A stretch of DNA of 33,763 nucleotides from Rhabdonatronobacter sediminivivens (lineage in GTDB: Bacteria > Pseudomonadota > Alphaproteobacteria > Rhodobacterales > Rhodobacteraceae). Below are positions 25,557-32,949 of this stretch, in pieces. The position numbers and the translations under genes are program-made. The notes beneath the pieces were generated by a model, which did not search any database, was not told the DNA's origin, and saw nothing but the letters and a program-made list of their open reading frames with translations. Every line of letters begins with the position of its first letter. Within the stretch, counting starts at the first letter, position 1. The stretch spans positions 1-33,763 of the forward strand of contig NZ_JACBXS010000037.1 of NCBI RefSeq assembly GCF_013415485.1, written 5' to 3'.

Positions 25557-26573
25557 TTAATCGCGCGACTGCGCATCATCGACTGCATCGGTGTCTTGCT
25601 CAGAAAGCACATCGTCATCAGACTCTGCGCTATCCTTGTCGCGAGGTGTGACATCGCCGTCGTCGCCCTGCCGCCCGGTGGAGATCCGTATCTCCGGCTC
25701 ACCGACAACTTCGACCGTCACCTCGGGGTCCTGACCTTCATATTTGACCACCGGTTCGCCTCGGTTGAAAACGATCTCGGGTGTCTCTGCTTCCTGCCCC
25801 GGACTTACGGTCGCTTCGTGCCCCTGAAACGTGATCCGGGGCTGCAGGTCATCTTCGGTCGCGCCCTGCGGGGCGAAGCGGCCGTCTTCAAGCTCGGTCA
25901 GTTCGGACGGGCCAGCGCCGCCGATTGTCAGTTCGATCACGGGGGCGGGCATGTTGACGGTGACGACCGGTTCGGGGATACGCACCTCGATCATCGGTTC
26001 AAGCTGCGACATGTCGAGCGTCGTCTCCGGCCAGGTGATTGTTACTTCGGGCTCGGGGATCATGACAGTAACGCGCGGTTGCGGAACCTCGACATGGACC
26101 GTGGGCCGGGCCTGACGAATGATGATCTCCGGGGCCTGTTCGTTGATTGTCGCGTTCTGGCGCGGCATGGTCCAGACGATTTCGGGCGTGCCTGTATCAA
26201 CATCGACTTCGGCGGGGGGCTGATAGACCGCGACATCGGCATCGATTTCGATCTCCTGCTGCACGATCATGCGCTCGGTGACCTGCTCGGTCCCAACGAG
26301 CTCAAGCGACTCACGGCTGATCTCGCCTTCATCCTCCCAGGCTGTGAACACGACCTGACACTGGTTGGCGTCGCCAGAGGCGATCACGGCCTCGACATCG
26401 GTGCGCACATCGGCTTCGATCTGAGCGTCGGTCGCAAGGCGATCCGCCAGGGCAACACAGGCTTCAGAGGCCATGTCGCCCTCGGTTTGAACGTCGGTCT
26501 GGGCGTGCGCGCCGCCGATTGCGAAAGCTGCGACAGAGCCCAGAAGGGCGGCTCGTGTGGTTTTTTCAAACAT
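25557..26573 (-). CDS. Exported protein with PEV/PEP-type beta repeats
   Basis: 338 residues. Signal peptide MFEKTTRAALLGSVAAFAIG with cleavage after GAHA. Residues about 25-90 form an acidic N-terminal domain with two Cys (SEACVAL, NQCQVVF) that may form a disulfide. From about 100 to 215 a short degenerate repeat with Pro-Glu and alternating hydrophobic residues recurs (VPQPRVTVMIPEPEVTITWP, IPEPVVTVNMPAPVIELTIG), suggesting stacked beta strands. The rest is acidic and ends in an Asp-rich tail (ESDDDVLSEQDTDAVDDAQ). No known family recognised. Good ribosome site (AGGAG). It lies divergent to the coiled-coil protein at 26942; both may serve the envelope. Confidence 0.65.
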   Translation of the reverse strand: MFEKTTRAALLGSVAAFAIGGAHAQTDVQTEGDMASEACVALADRLATDAQIEADVRTDVEAVIASGDANQCQVVFTAWEDEGEISRESLELVGTEQVTERMIVQQEIEIDADVAVYQPPAEVDVDTGTPEIVWTMPRQNATINEQAPEIIIRQARPTVHVEVPQPRVTVMIPEPEVTITWPETTLDMSQLEPMIEVRIPEPVVTVNMPAPVIELTIGGAGPSELTELEDGRFAPQGATEDDLQPRITFQGHEATVSPGQEAETPEIVFNRGEPVVKYEGQDPEVTVEVVGEPEIRISTGRQGDDGDVTPRDKDSAESDDDVLSEQDTDAVDDAQSRD

Positions 26574-26814
26574 TGAAGTTCTCCTGTTGCAGTGTTTGGA
26601 TGTGACTCGTCAACAAGTGGTTGACGCGGCTCGTTCCGCTCCCCAGTCAAACTTCTTCCTAAGTGTCAGTTATGGTGAGAAACTATTCCCAACTGGGGTA
26701 ATCTCGACCCGGGGCACGTGGGCGGACCTGAACTGCTTCGTGCACCACCGTGACGGAACTGCGTCTTGCGCAACCGCGATTCTGGCGCATGTCGCGTGCA
26801 CTCGAAGAAGAAAT
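26574..26814. other. Intergenic region between divergent envelope genes
   Basis: Upstream region of the PEV-repeat gene (minus) and the coiled-coil gene (plus). No exact EcfG promoter faces the minus gene. A GTG-started extension of the plus gene from 26750 is open but has poor protein character. Confidence 0.35.
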
Positions 26815-26839
26815 GGAACGGAAAGAACGGCCGCTGGTT
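26815..26839 (+). promoter_or_regulatory. EcfG-like promoter (variant -10) for coiled-coil gene
   Basis: GGAAC (26815-26819), 16-nt spacer, GGTT (26836-26839), 103 bp upstream of the preferred ATG at 26942. Same -10 variant as at 17302 and 21774. Confidence 0.45.
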
Positions 26840-26941
26840 GGAAAGAAACATGCCTCGCAACGTCCCGCGACGCAACCAACGCAACCTGCCGGGGAGCATG
26901 CTGATCCTGCTGCCGTGGCCACAAGGAAAGGCAGATCTCCC

Positions 26942-27607
26942 ATGCGTCCAGGACTTATCGCAGTCATTTTCGCAGCCGCCGTTGTTCTGATCGGCGGTTT
27001 CATCTGGTACAACAACACGCAGGCCGAGAACGCGCGCTTGGAACAGCAGCAGTCCGAACAAGCCGCGCAGGTTGCGCGCGAGGAGGACGCCGCCCGCCAG
27101 CAAGAAGAGGCAGCCGCCGCCGAACAGGCTGCGCGGGACGCTGAAGAGGCTGAGGGTGTCGCCGAGACGGATGCCGCCGGTGCAGTGGATGAGGCGCAGA
27201 TGGCCGATGATGATCTCATTGTCGTTGGTGACGAAATTACCGAAGGCATGATCGTGGTCGAATCTGCGACTGAAGAGCCGACCATCCTTAGTGCCGACGA
27301 TACCGCAACCTCGACTGAAATCATCAACGATGCAGAAACAGGCATGACGCTGGACAGCGAGGCAAACACTGAAACCGACACCACCACCATTGTTGGAACA
27401 CCAATGGAGCCGGGCCAGTTGCTGACTCCAGAGAACTTCGATCATGACGAGGTTCTTGTCCTGATCGAGACCACCGAGCAAATTTCTGCCGATGAGCGCT
27501 CGACACTCCGTGCGCTGGTTGAAGGCGCCAGCGCCAATCCCGCGATGCTGGAGGCCACGATCGAGTCGATCCGAGCCGCACTGGATTTGCCGTCACTGGA
27601 TGATTGA
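26942..27607 (+). CDS. Single-span membrane protein with coiled coil and acidic domain
   Basis: 221 residues from ATG 26942, preferred because AAGGAAAGG lies upstream and the product then starts directly with its anchor. The frame is open back to a GTG at 26750. A helix at about 3-21 (PGLIAVIFAAAVVLIGGFIW) anchors it, then an Ala/Glu/Gln-rich coiled coil (about 28-75), an acidic Thr/Asp-rich linker, and a C-terminal helical domain (about 160-221: ISADERSTLRALVEGA, ATIESIRAALDLP). Not recognised. The topology suggests a periplasmic tether or spacer. Divergent from the exported PEV-repeat protein. Confidence 0.65.
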   Translation: MRPGLIAVIFAAAVVLIGGFIWYNNTQAENARLEQQQSEQAAQVAREEDAARQQEEAAAAEQAARDAEEAEGVAETDAAGAVDEAQMADDDLIVVGDEITEGMIVVESATEEPTILSADDTATSTEIINDAETGMTLDSEANTETDTTTIVGTPMEPGQLLTPENFDHDEVLVLIETTEQISADERSTLRALVEGASANPAMLEATIESIRAALDLPSLDD

Positions 27608-27849
27608 GCTTGTGCCCCATGCCGCGATGCAACTGTGTGCTGCGGTTCCTTCACTAAAGTCGCAGACATAGCGCCTGATGCGATGCTGCGACGCGTGCCT
27701 TCGGCGAGTATCCCCAGTTGTGGCCACGATGACCGTGCATGGTACTGTAGGGTAGAGAACGTAGCGCAAAGCGCGTCGTCACCACGGCAACACGCCACCG
27801 GGCGCGGCGGTCCCCGCAACGCCGCCTGCAACCCGATGGAGCCAGCGTG

Positions 27850-28600
27850 AGCGCCTCGGCGTCGCGGCGATACGTTCAGCAACTCGGTCATCTGTGCCTC
27901 GGACGGCGTGCCGGGCACCTTGTCGGTCCAGACGCGGAACACCTTCAGGTCATAGGTGCCGAACAAGGTGATCATCGCCCCGTCGGCGGCGTCGCGGCCG
28001 CGCACCATCTGGACCCGTCCGATCCCGGGCGTATTGTAGCGGGCGTCGAACGTGTACCAGCGATCACCCAGATAGACTTCGAACCCGGCGCTGAAATCTC
28101 CCGGACCGGTATCGGGCACGCCTATGTCGCCGAGGTAGCCGCTGGCATGGCGAGCGGGGATGTTCTTGGCGCGGCAAAGGGCGATGGCCAGATGCGCGAA
28201 ATCGCGACAGACGCCGGTCTTTTCCCGCTGTGTGTCGCTGGCCGCCTTGGTGGATCGCCCGAAGCCGTAGCCGTAGGTCAGGTGGTTGTGGACATCGTTG
28301 CAGATCGTTTGCACCCGCGCCCAGCCCGGCTGCGACGCACCGAAGAACCGCAGCGCCTCGGGGGCGTGCGCATCCGAGGCACAATAAGCGACTGGCGGTC
28401 AGGAACTGCTGTGTCTCCGGCGGCAGGTCGTCGACGTCGTGCTGCTGCGCGTTCCAGTCGAACACGTCGGGTCGGCCTTCGCCCTCGACCATGCAGTCGG
28501 ACCAGAGCACCAGCGGCCCCATCGGCGCGCGCAGCCGCATCAGCCGGTTGCCAAAACTGTCGAGGAAGGCCTCCATCGGCAGGTCGGGGTCCATGTTCAC
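27850..28600 (-). pseudogene. Transglutaminase-like protein, truncated and frameshifted
   Basis: Remnant of a transglutaminase/protease-like protein of about 270 residues. The 5' piece (PMEAFLDSFGNRLMRLRAPM) and the 3' piece (HNHLTYGYGFGRSTKAASDT, then KTGVCRDFAHLAIALCRA with the catalytic Cys, and RWYTFDARYNTPGIGR with the Asp) are in different frames. One extra T near 28385-28390 would explain it. The usual N-terminal beta domain (about 55 residues) is missing, and a second shift may affect the C-terminus near 27860. It stands alone and is probably not functional. The 240 bp between it and 27607 contain nothing recognisable. Confidence 0.65.
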
Positions 28601-28853
28601 CGAATCCGAACCAACGAGCCGTGCCGCGGCGCCGGAGTGCGGCGACAGGGCAAGCCCTGCGGCATGACGCTGCGTGCCTGCCGTCCTGCCTGTGGAAGAA
28701 TTTCACAAGCCCGGACAAGACAGTTTCCGCACAACCCAGAGTGGTCACGCACGCCGAAAGGACCTTGCATGAGTAGATTCCGATCCTACCGGCACGTGCG
28801 GTGAGGCCATAGATTAGTCAAACTGAGAGTAAGTGAGTCTTGAGTTCCACGAA
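28601..28853. other. Stretch without a supported gene
   Basis: Contains the lost 5' region of the transglutaminase-like gene. No ribosome site, family or strong hairpin seen. Confidence 0.35.
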
Positions 28854-28951
28854 CGGCTGGGCAGTCGAGCCAGTGAATGCACAAAAGGGGCCTTCCCTCC
28901 CCTCCTCAACCTTTGCGGGTTCACGCAGAAGATGGCTCGACTGTCCGGTCG
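28854..28951. repeat. 98-bp long-stem inverted repeat (structured element)
   Basis: The arms 28854-28872 and 28933-28951 pair over 19 consecutive positions (11 perfect Watson-Crick pairs in the centre, CAGTCGAGCCA with TGGCTCGACTG, the outer part with a few G-T pairs). Inside, GTGAA (28873-28877) can pair with TTCAC (28920-28924). The loop is pyrimidine-rich. No target duplication is visible. It could be a small RNA, a leader structure for the tiny membrane gene at 29091, or a miniature mobile element. Confidence 0.6.
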
Positions 28952-29090
28952 ATACTGATGAACGGTGCGCGGCATGACGCTGTGCCCACAGGACATCCCG
29001 GTATCCCGAGATGCCCAACATTCGATCCATCTCGCCCTCGGCCTCGGCCCAGGGTCTGGGAACGAACGCGCCACCCGAAGGAAGAACTTC

Positions 29091-29165
29091 ATGAGCCAGA
29101 TCATCTACATCGTCGGCGCCATTGTCGTTGTCATTGCCGTGCTCGGCTTCGTCGGACTGGCCTGA
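29091..29165 (+). CDS. 24-residue single-helix membrane protein
   Basis: MSQIIYIVGAIVVVIAVLGF plus four residues, then stop: almost entirely one membrane helix. It has a strong ribosome site (GAAGGAAG, about 6 nt before the ATG), which supports translation. Similar very short hydrophobic proteins occur in alphaproteobacterial stress loci. Followed 28 bp later by another membrane gene in the same direction, so it likely starts a cluster running to the sigma factor. Role unknown. Confidence 0.65.
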   Translation: MSQIIYIVGAIVVVIAVLGFVGLA

Positions 29166-29193
29166 GCGCGCGTCCGAGTAAAGGAAATCTTCA

Positions 29194-29499
29194 ATGATCA
29201 CCGAACACCAGCCGCCACGGCGGGCCGTGACAGATTTGACCAGCGCCACCGGCTCTGACCGATCCTGTATGGATTGCGGGGGCATCTTCGCAGGCGCCGT
29301 GCTGGCACTGGCGGTCTCATTTCTGCTGATCGGTTTCGGTGTCTCGCTTGGGCTGTCGCTGACATCGCCCTATCGCAGCGAGGGGGGCTCTGCGGCAACC
29401 CTGCTGATCGGCGTGCTGGCCGCAATGCTCGCGGCGGTCGCAGGGGGCAAGCATCGAGACGAAGGGCTGGGCTTCGATGCCGCGTTTCAGAGACGCTGA
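29194..29499 (+). CDS. Small membrane protein, likely internally deleted
   Basis: 101 residues with an AAAGGAAA ribosome site. Polar start (MITEHQPPRRAVTDLTSATG), helix at about 32-55 (FAGAVLALAVSFLLIGFGVS), then a second helix (about 68-83) and the end GGKHRDEGLGF. It resembles a longer family of multi-helix membrane proteins in which the first and last helices flank about 150-200 further residues; here the middle seems to be missing in frame (SPYRSEGGSAATLLIGVLAA). This comparison is from memory. It may be a short natural version or a deletion product. Function unknown. Confidence 0.5.
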   Translation: MITEHQPPRRAVTDLTSATGSDRSCMDCGGIFAGAVLALAVSFLLIGFGVSLGLSLTSPYRSEGGSAATLLIGVLAAMLAAVAGGKHRDEGLGFDAAFQRR

Positions 29500-29538
29500 C
29501 GTCGGTCCGCAGTTTCTGAGACCTGAAAGGAAACCTCC

Positions 29539-29609
29539 ATGTTTGCCGTCGCAGCCTGGCTCCTCGGAACCCCCTGCTTGTCGTGATCATCATCGCGGTC
29601 CTGCTGTGA
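29539..29609 (+). pseudogene. Tiny membrane protein broken by a one-base deletion in a C-run
   Basis: ATG 29539 has an AAAGGAAA ribosome site and starts MFAVAAWLLGTP, but the frame stops after 15 codons. One more C in the run at about 29560 (6 instead of 5) would give a 24-residue membrane helix continuing LLVVIIIAVLL to the stop at 29607-29609. Either a recent inactivation or a sequencing error in the homopolymer. Confidence 0.45.
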
Positions 29610-29659
29610 AACAGCCGGCCCACGCCACGGGACCTGCCCCAACCAGTGAGGAGATTCAA

Positions 29660-29884
29660 ATGTCTGAAGCCAACCAAGCACAACTGTTCATCAGCCTGCT
29701 CAGCGACGCCTATGAGGCCGATCGCATGCTGAACCGCGCGGAAGTTACTGCAATGCACAAAGCCAGAAGCAAAAGGTCTCAGGCACAGCATCTGACATCC
29801 CTGAACAAGTTCAGGGACATACAGGAACCCCTCGATTGTGTTCAGCTGATCGGCGGAAACCTTTCTGACAGTCGCGTGGTTTGA
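29660..29884 (+). CDS. Small hypothetical soluble protein
   Basis: 74 residues. The ATG at 29660 is supported by GAGGAGA. Predicted helical N-terminus (QLFISLLSDAYEADRMLN), a basic middle (HKARSKRSQAQHL) and LNKFRDIQEPLDC. No family recognised, no signal peptide. It lies in the same direction as the DUF892 and sigma genes (next ATG 64 bp after its stop) and may be co-transcribed with them. Confidence 0.5.
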   Translation: MSEANQAQLFISLLSDAYEADRMLNRAEVTAMHKARSKRSQAQHLTSLNKFRDIQEPLDCVQLIGGNLSDSRVV

Positions 29885-29947
29885 GCGCGGCACGCACCGT
29901 CCCGCGTCCCTTCATGTGCCGCAAGGCCACTTCACAGGAGCATCCCG

Positions 29948-30439
29948 ATGTCCATTGAAACCCTCGACGATCTGTTTCTTCATACCCTGAAGGATGTGCT
30001 CTATGCCGAGCGCAAGATACTGAAGGCCTTGCCGAAAATGGCGCGCAAGGCCACCGATCCCGCGTTGAAGGCCGCCCTGTCCTCCCATCACGACGAAACC
30101 GAAACCCATATCCTGCGGCTTGAAGAGGTGTTCGATGGCCTTGGCAAGGCGGCGCGCGGGGCAAAATGCGATGCCATGGTCGGGCTGATCGAGGAAGCCG
30201 AAGGGCTGATGTCCGAGATCGGCGATACCGAGACGATGGATGCCGCGATCATTTCGCTTGCACAGGCCGTCGAGCACTACGAAATCGCCCGCTACGGAAC
30301 GCTGGCCAAATGGGCCGGACAGCTTGGCCATAAACCCGCGGAAAAGCTGTTGAACGAAACGCTGGACGACGAATACGCCGCCGACAAGGCACTGTCGAAC
30401 CTGGCCGAAGCGCGCGTGAACGCGACCGCCGCGGCCTGA
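29948..30439 (+). CDS. DUF892/YciF-like ferritin-like protein
   Basis: 163 residues, the usual length of the YciE/YciF (DUF892) family. It begins with the family signature TLDDLFLHTLKDVLYAERKI and has four long helices with Glu/His positions for a di-metal site (Glu in YAERKI, the ETETHILRLEEVF helix, AQAVEHYEIARYGTL). These cytoplasmic proteins form ferritin-like four-helix bundles and are induced by osmotic, oxidative or general stress; enzymatic function is not established. Ribosome site CAGGAG. It lies 90 bp upstream of the sigma factor gene, and no EcfG promoter was found directly upstream. Confidence 0.88.
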   Translation: MSIETLDDLFLHTLKDVLYAERKILKALPKMARKATDPALKAALSSHHDETETHILRLEEVFDGLGKAARGAKCDAMVGLIEEAEGLMSEIGDTETMDAAIISLAQAVEHYEIARYGTLAKWAGQLGHKPAEKLLNETLDDEYAADKALSNLAEARVNATAAA

Positions 30440-30529
30440 GCGTTCCGCCGATGACCTCCGACCTGATCGGCGCCCCCTCCCTCGCGTCGATCCGTTGCCC
30501 AGAGCTGCCACTCTTGCAAGGAGAACCCC

Positions 30530-31072
30530 ATGACCGAGCGTCATTCCTTTCATAGTCTGTTGCCCCCGGAAATGAGGGGGTTGCGGCATTTCGCACAGCG
30601 CCTGACTGGCGATTCACACCGCGCCGAAGATCTGGTGCAGGTAACGATGATGAAGGCCTGGGCCAAGCGCGACAGTTTCAGGCCCGACACCAACCTGCGC
30701 GCCTGGTTGTTCACGATCCTGCGCAATTCCTTCTACTCGGACCTGCGCAAATACCGCCACGAGGTCGAGGATGTCGACGGCCTGCGCGCCGCCGCCCTGT
30801 CCGAGGAGCCGTGCCAGGATCATGTGCTCGCCCTGAGGGAATTGATCGTCGCAATCGGGGATCTGCCCGAACAGCAAAGCAAGCCACTTGTCATGATGGG
30901 CGCCTATGGGTTCTCGCAACATGAAGCCGCAATGGAATGCGGCTGCACAGTCGGTACAATCAAGAGCCGGGTCAGCCGGGGGCGTCTGGCGCTGTGCTCG
31001 GCTCTCGGGCGTGAGATGAACGGCCACGCACAGGCCGCATTCGGAGCATCAGTTGCAGGGGGGCGCCGTTGA
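30530..31072 (+). CDS. ecfG: EcfG-type (ECF15) RNA polymerase sigma factor
   Basis: 180 residues. Region 2 (about 20-85) has RAEDLVQVTMMKAW for core binding and -10 melting and TNLRAWLFTILRNSFYSDLR, both close to the EcfG pattern; the linker has RHEVEDVDG, another EcfG mark. Region 4 (about 110-165) has LPEQQSKPLVMMGAYGFSQH and the helix-turn-helix CTVGTIKSRVSRGRLAL, which should read the GGAAC -35. It directs RNA polymerase to general-stress promoters. In most alphaproteobacteria the gene lies beside nepR (anti-sigma) and phyR; neither is seen here. Instead an unknown small protein gene overlaps its stop codon. Good ribosome site (AAGGAG). At least four exact EcfG promoters lie within 18 kb. 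The symbol reflects family, not proven orthology; it may be a second copy. Confidence 0.85.
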   Translation: MTERHSFHSLLPPEMRGLRHFAQRLTGDSHRAEDLVQVTMMKAWAKRDSFRPDTNLRAWLFTILRNSFYSDLRKYRHEVEDVDGLRAAALSEEPCQDHVLALRELIVAIGDLPEQQSKPLVMMGAYGFSQHEAAMECGCTVGTIKSRVSRGRLALCSALGREMNGHAQAAFGASVAGGRR

Positions 31073-31392
31073 CTTCCGCAGGGCCTGATCTCAGCGCTGA
31101 TGACGCTGAGGTTCTGCGCCGGGCGCGGAACCCGGACCTGCGTACACTCCGCACATCGGAAATTCGCGCCATGCGAACGGCTCTGGAGGCAGCCTGCGAG
31201 ACAGCACGTCTGGCCGCGATTGGCCACATGCAGCCCTCCCAGCAGAGCTATCGTCGCGCGCACCCGGTCGAAGCCAATTGTGGGTTTGCAGGGCTTTATG
31301 CCGCGCTCCGCCGGGTCAGGGCCGAACTGAGTCGGCGGAATGCATCAACGGATCGGACACGGACCACGGACCACGGACCGCGCAGCAGATAA
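31069..31392 (+). CDS. Small helical protein of unknown family (paralogue B), coupled to sigma factor
   Basis: 107 residues starting at TTG 31069, which overlaps the TGA of the sigma gene (TTGA), with AGGGGGG five to six bases upstream. Translation is therefore probably coupled. Helical; blocks ACETARLAA (42-50) and GFAGLYAALRRVRAE (72-86) match paralogue A at 21125-21514 at the same spacing. The tail is rich in Arg/Thr, with a short DNA tandem repeat (GGACCAC) at about 31362. It occupies the slot in which an anti-sigma factor might be expected, but it does not look like NepR or a zinc-binding anti-sigma domain. No membrane helix. Function unknown; regulator of the sigma factor is the obvious hypothesis. 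Confidence 0.65.
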   Translation: MTSAGPDLSADDAEVLRRARNPDLRTLRTSEIRAMRTALEAACETARLAAIGHMQPSQQSYRRAHPVEANCGFAGLYAALRRVRAELSRRNASTDRTRTTDHGPRSR

Positions 31393-31584
31393 GCGGGCAT
31401 CGAGCAACAGTCCAGGGACCGCATGAGCCCGCCGTCCGGGTGGCACTGGTGGTTGATGTCATATTGGCGACATCAGCCTGAAATGCCTGTCGGGCCGAGC
31501 GCACCCGTGCCCACCGGATCAAAGGCATTCCTCCGGCAAGGCCTGCACTTTCCCGAGATGCTTAGCATCAAGATCAGCCTGGCA

Positions 31585-31701
31585 CAGGCCGCACATGGCC
31601 ACTGGCGCGACAACACCTTCATCGCGGGCCTGCGCAGTAACCGGATCGATGCACCGATGTTGATAGAAGGCGCAATGGACGGCATTCGCCATTGTGCTTG
31701 A
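31585..31701 (+). pseudogene. IS630-family transposase, internal scrap
   Basis: The frame reads AHGHWRDNTFIAGLRSNRID and then APMLIEGAMDG, the middle block of an IS630/ISRj-type DDE transposase, and then runs out of homology into a stop. No ends or catalytic region remain. It marks the border between the stress block and the right-hand mobile region. The 190 bp before it, back to 31393, hold nothing recognisable. Confidence 0.6.
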
Positions 31702-31965
31702 ACCATGTATGGATGGCTCCCGCGGGGCAAGGGCGTTTCGGTTGGTTCTGGCGTCATTTCGGTTGCGGCCATGTATACGGCGTCTGGATTGCAGCACGGT
31801 GGCTGCGCGCCCTGATGAAGTCCGCGGTCGCCTTGGTCCCAATCAATGGCGCGCGCTCGATGGCGCTCCGGTCCGAACAGGGTGTCCTCGGCGATATTCC
31901 CGTGATTTGCCATCATCTCACGATGCACTTGCCTTCTCGGTGGAGGACGTGACCTCCGATCTTGT
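31702..31965. other. Stretch without a supported gene (IS110 flank)
   Basis: Lies between the IS630 scrap and the 3' end of the IS110 gene. Open frames here have no recognisable family. Part may be the right end of the IS110 element. Confidence 0.35.
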
Positions 31966-32949
31966 TCAGGCGGCTTGCGCCGTCCGGAATTCCGTCTTGT
32001 TCTTCATCAGTGCATAGGCGGTGCGCGCCATGCGGTTCGCCAAGGCGATTGCAGCCTGCTTGGGCTTCTTGCGCCCGATGATCTTCCACAGCCAGTCTTC
32101 CCCGGCCTCGCCGCGCCGCCGCGCGCTGACCTGCGCGATCGCCCCGAGATAGAACAACCTGCGCAGATACCTGTTTCCCATTTTGGAGATGCGCCCCAAT
32201 CGCTCCTTGCCACCCGTCGAGTGCGGCCGCGGTGTCAGCCCCAGCCAGGCAGACTGATCACGGCCTGACCGAAAGTCGACGATATCTGGCAAAGCTGACA
32301 CAAGAGCGCTGGCGGTGATCGGGCCGATGCCGGGGCAATCGCCGGGAAAACGATCCCCCGGATCGTTTTCTGGCCCGGCTCATATCTGCAACCGCTGCGC
32401 GTCTTCATTGACCCTGGCGTCTGCGCGGATGTCTGTGGTCAGATCTGCGATCTTCTTCTGTGTGTCGATCAGCTGATCGGCGAGCAGGCTCAGGGCCTTG
32501 CGGGCCGGTGCCGGCAGATCTGCCTGTTCACAATCAAGAATCAGACGCTCGACATTATGGATACCCTTGGGCACGACGATGCCGAACTCGCCGAGGTGCG
32601 CGCGCATGGCATTCACGATCTGGGTCTGCTGGCGGACGAGGAATTCCCGTGCCTTGTGCGTCATGAGCAGGGCCTGGGTGTTCTCGCTCTTCACCGGAAC
32701 AAACCGCATGGACGGGCGTGACACGGCCTCGCAGATGGCCTCAGCATCGGCCGCGTCAGTCTTTCCCCGCTTCACATAACCCTTCACGTAGCTTGGCTGC
32801 ATCAGCCGCACCTCGTGGCCAAACTTGGCCAGTTCACGCGCCCAGTAATGCGCGCCGGCGCAGGCCTCCATGCCGATCAGACACGGCGGCAGGCGCTGGA
32901 AGAACTCCAGCATCTGGCTGCGCCGCAACTGACGGCGCAATACAACGCG
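31966..32949 (-). pseudogene. IS110-family transposase, 5'-truncated and interrupted by a palindrome
   Basis: Nearly the whole IS110 transposase except its first 30 or so residues. The remaining DEDD motifs are visible (LIGMEACAGAHYWAREL; KTDAADAEAICEAVSRPSMR), then the coiled linker and the C-terminal domain (PGIGPITASALVSALPDIVD, PRPHSTGGKERLGRISKMG with the Ser region, LRRLFYLGAIAQVSARRR). The first Asp is missing. The frame is broken near 32340-32380 by a 39-bp palindromic insertion, which puts a stop after AQRLQI. On the 5' side (about 32949) it is fused in frame to a phage terminase. It differs in sequence from the IS110 at 595-1053. Inactive, and its left end is lost. Confidence 0.82.
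32341..32379. repeat. REP-like palindromic insertion in IS110 gene
   Basis: Arms GCCGGG-AAAACGATCC (32341-32356) and GGATCGTTTT-CTGG-CCCGGC (32360-32379) are complementary apart from a 4-nt bulge, with a 3-nt loop. It sits exactly between codons for QRLQ and PGIGP, which are adjacent in intact IS110 proteins, so it is an insertion. It resembles the dispersed short palindromes of Rhodobacterales genomes. It is the only copy in this window. Confidence 0.7.

Noticed and set aside
26632..26636. GTTCC upstream of the PEV-repeat gene as a minus-strand EcfG -35
   Set aside because: The bases at 16-17 nt spacing do not give a -10 element.
29058..29062. GGAAC upstream of the tiny membrane gene as an EcfG -35
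   Set aside because: No xGTT at 16 or 17 nt spacing, so not a promoter match.
31360..31376. GGACCAC tandem repeat as a functional repeat array
   Set aside because: Only about two and a half units, inside the 3' end of paralogue B; too short to interpret.
31069..31392. Identification of paralogue B as NepR
   Set aside because: The length, the motifs and the similarity to the 21125 protein do not fit NepR; only the position beside ecfG is suggestive.
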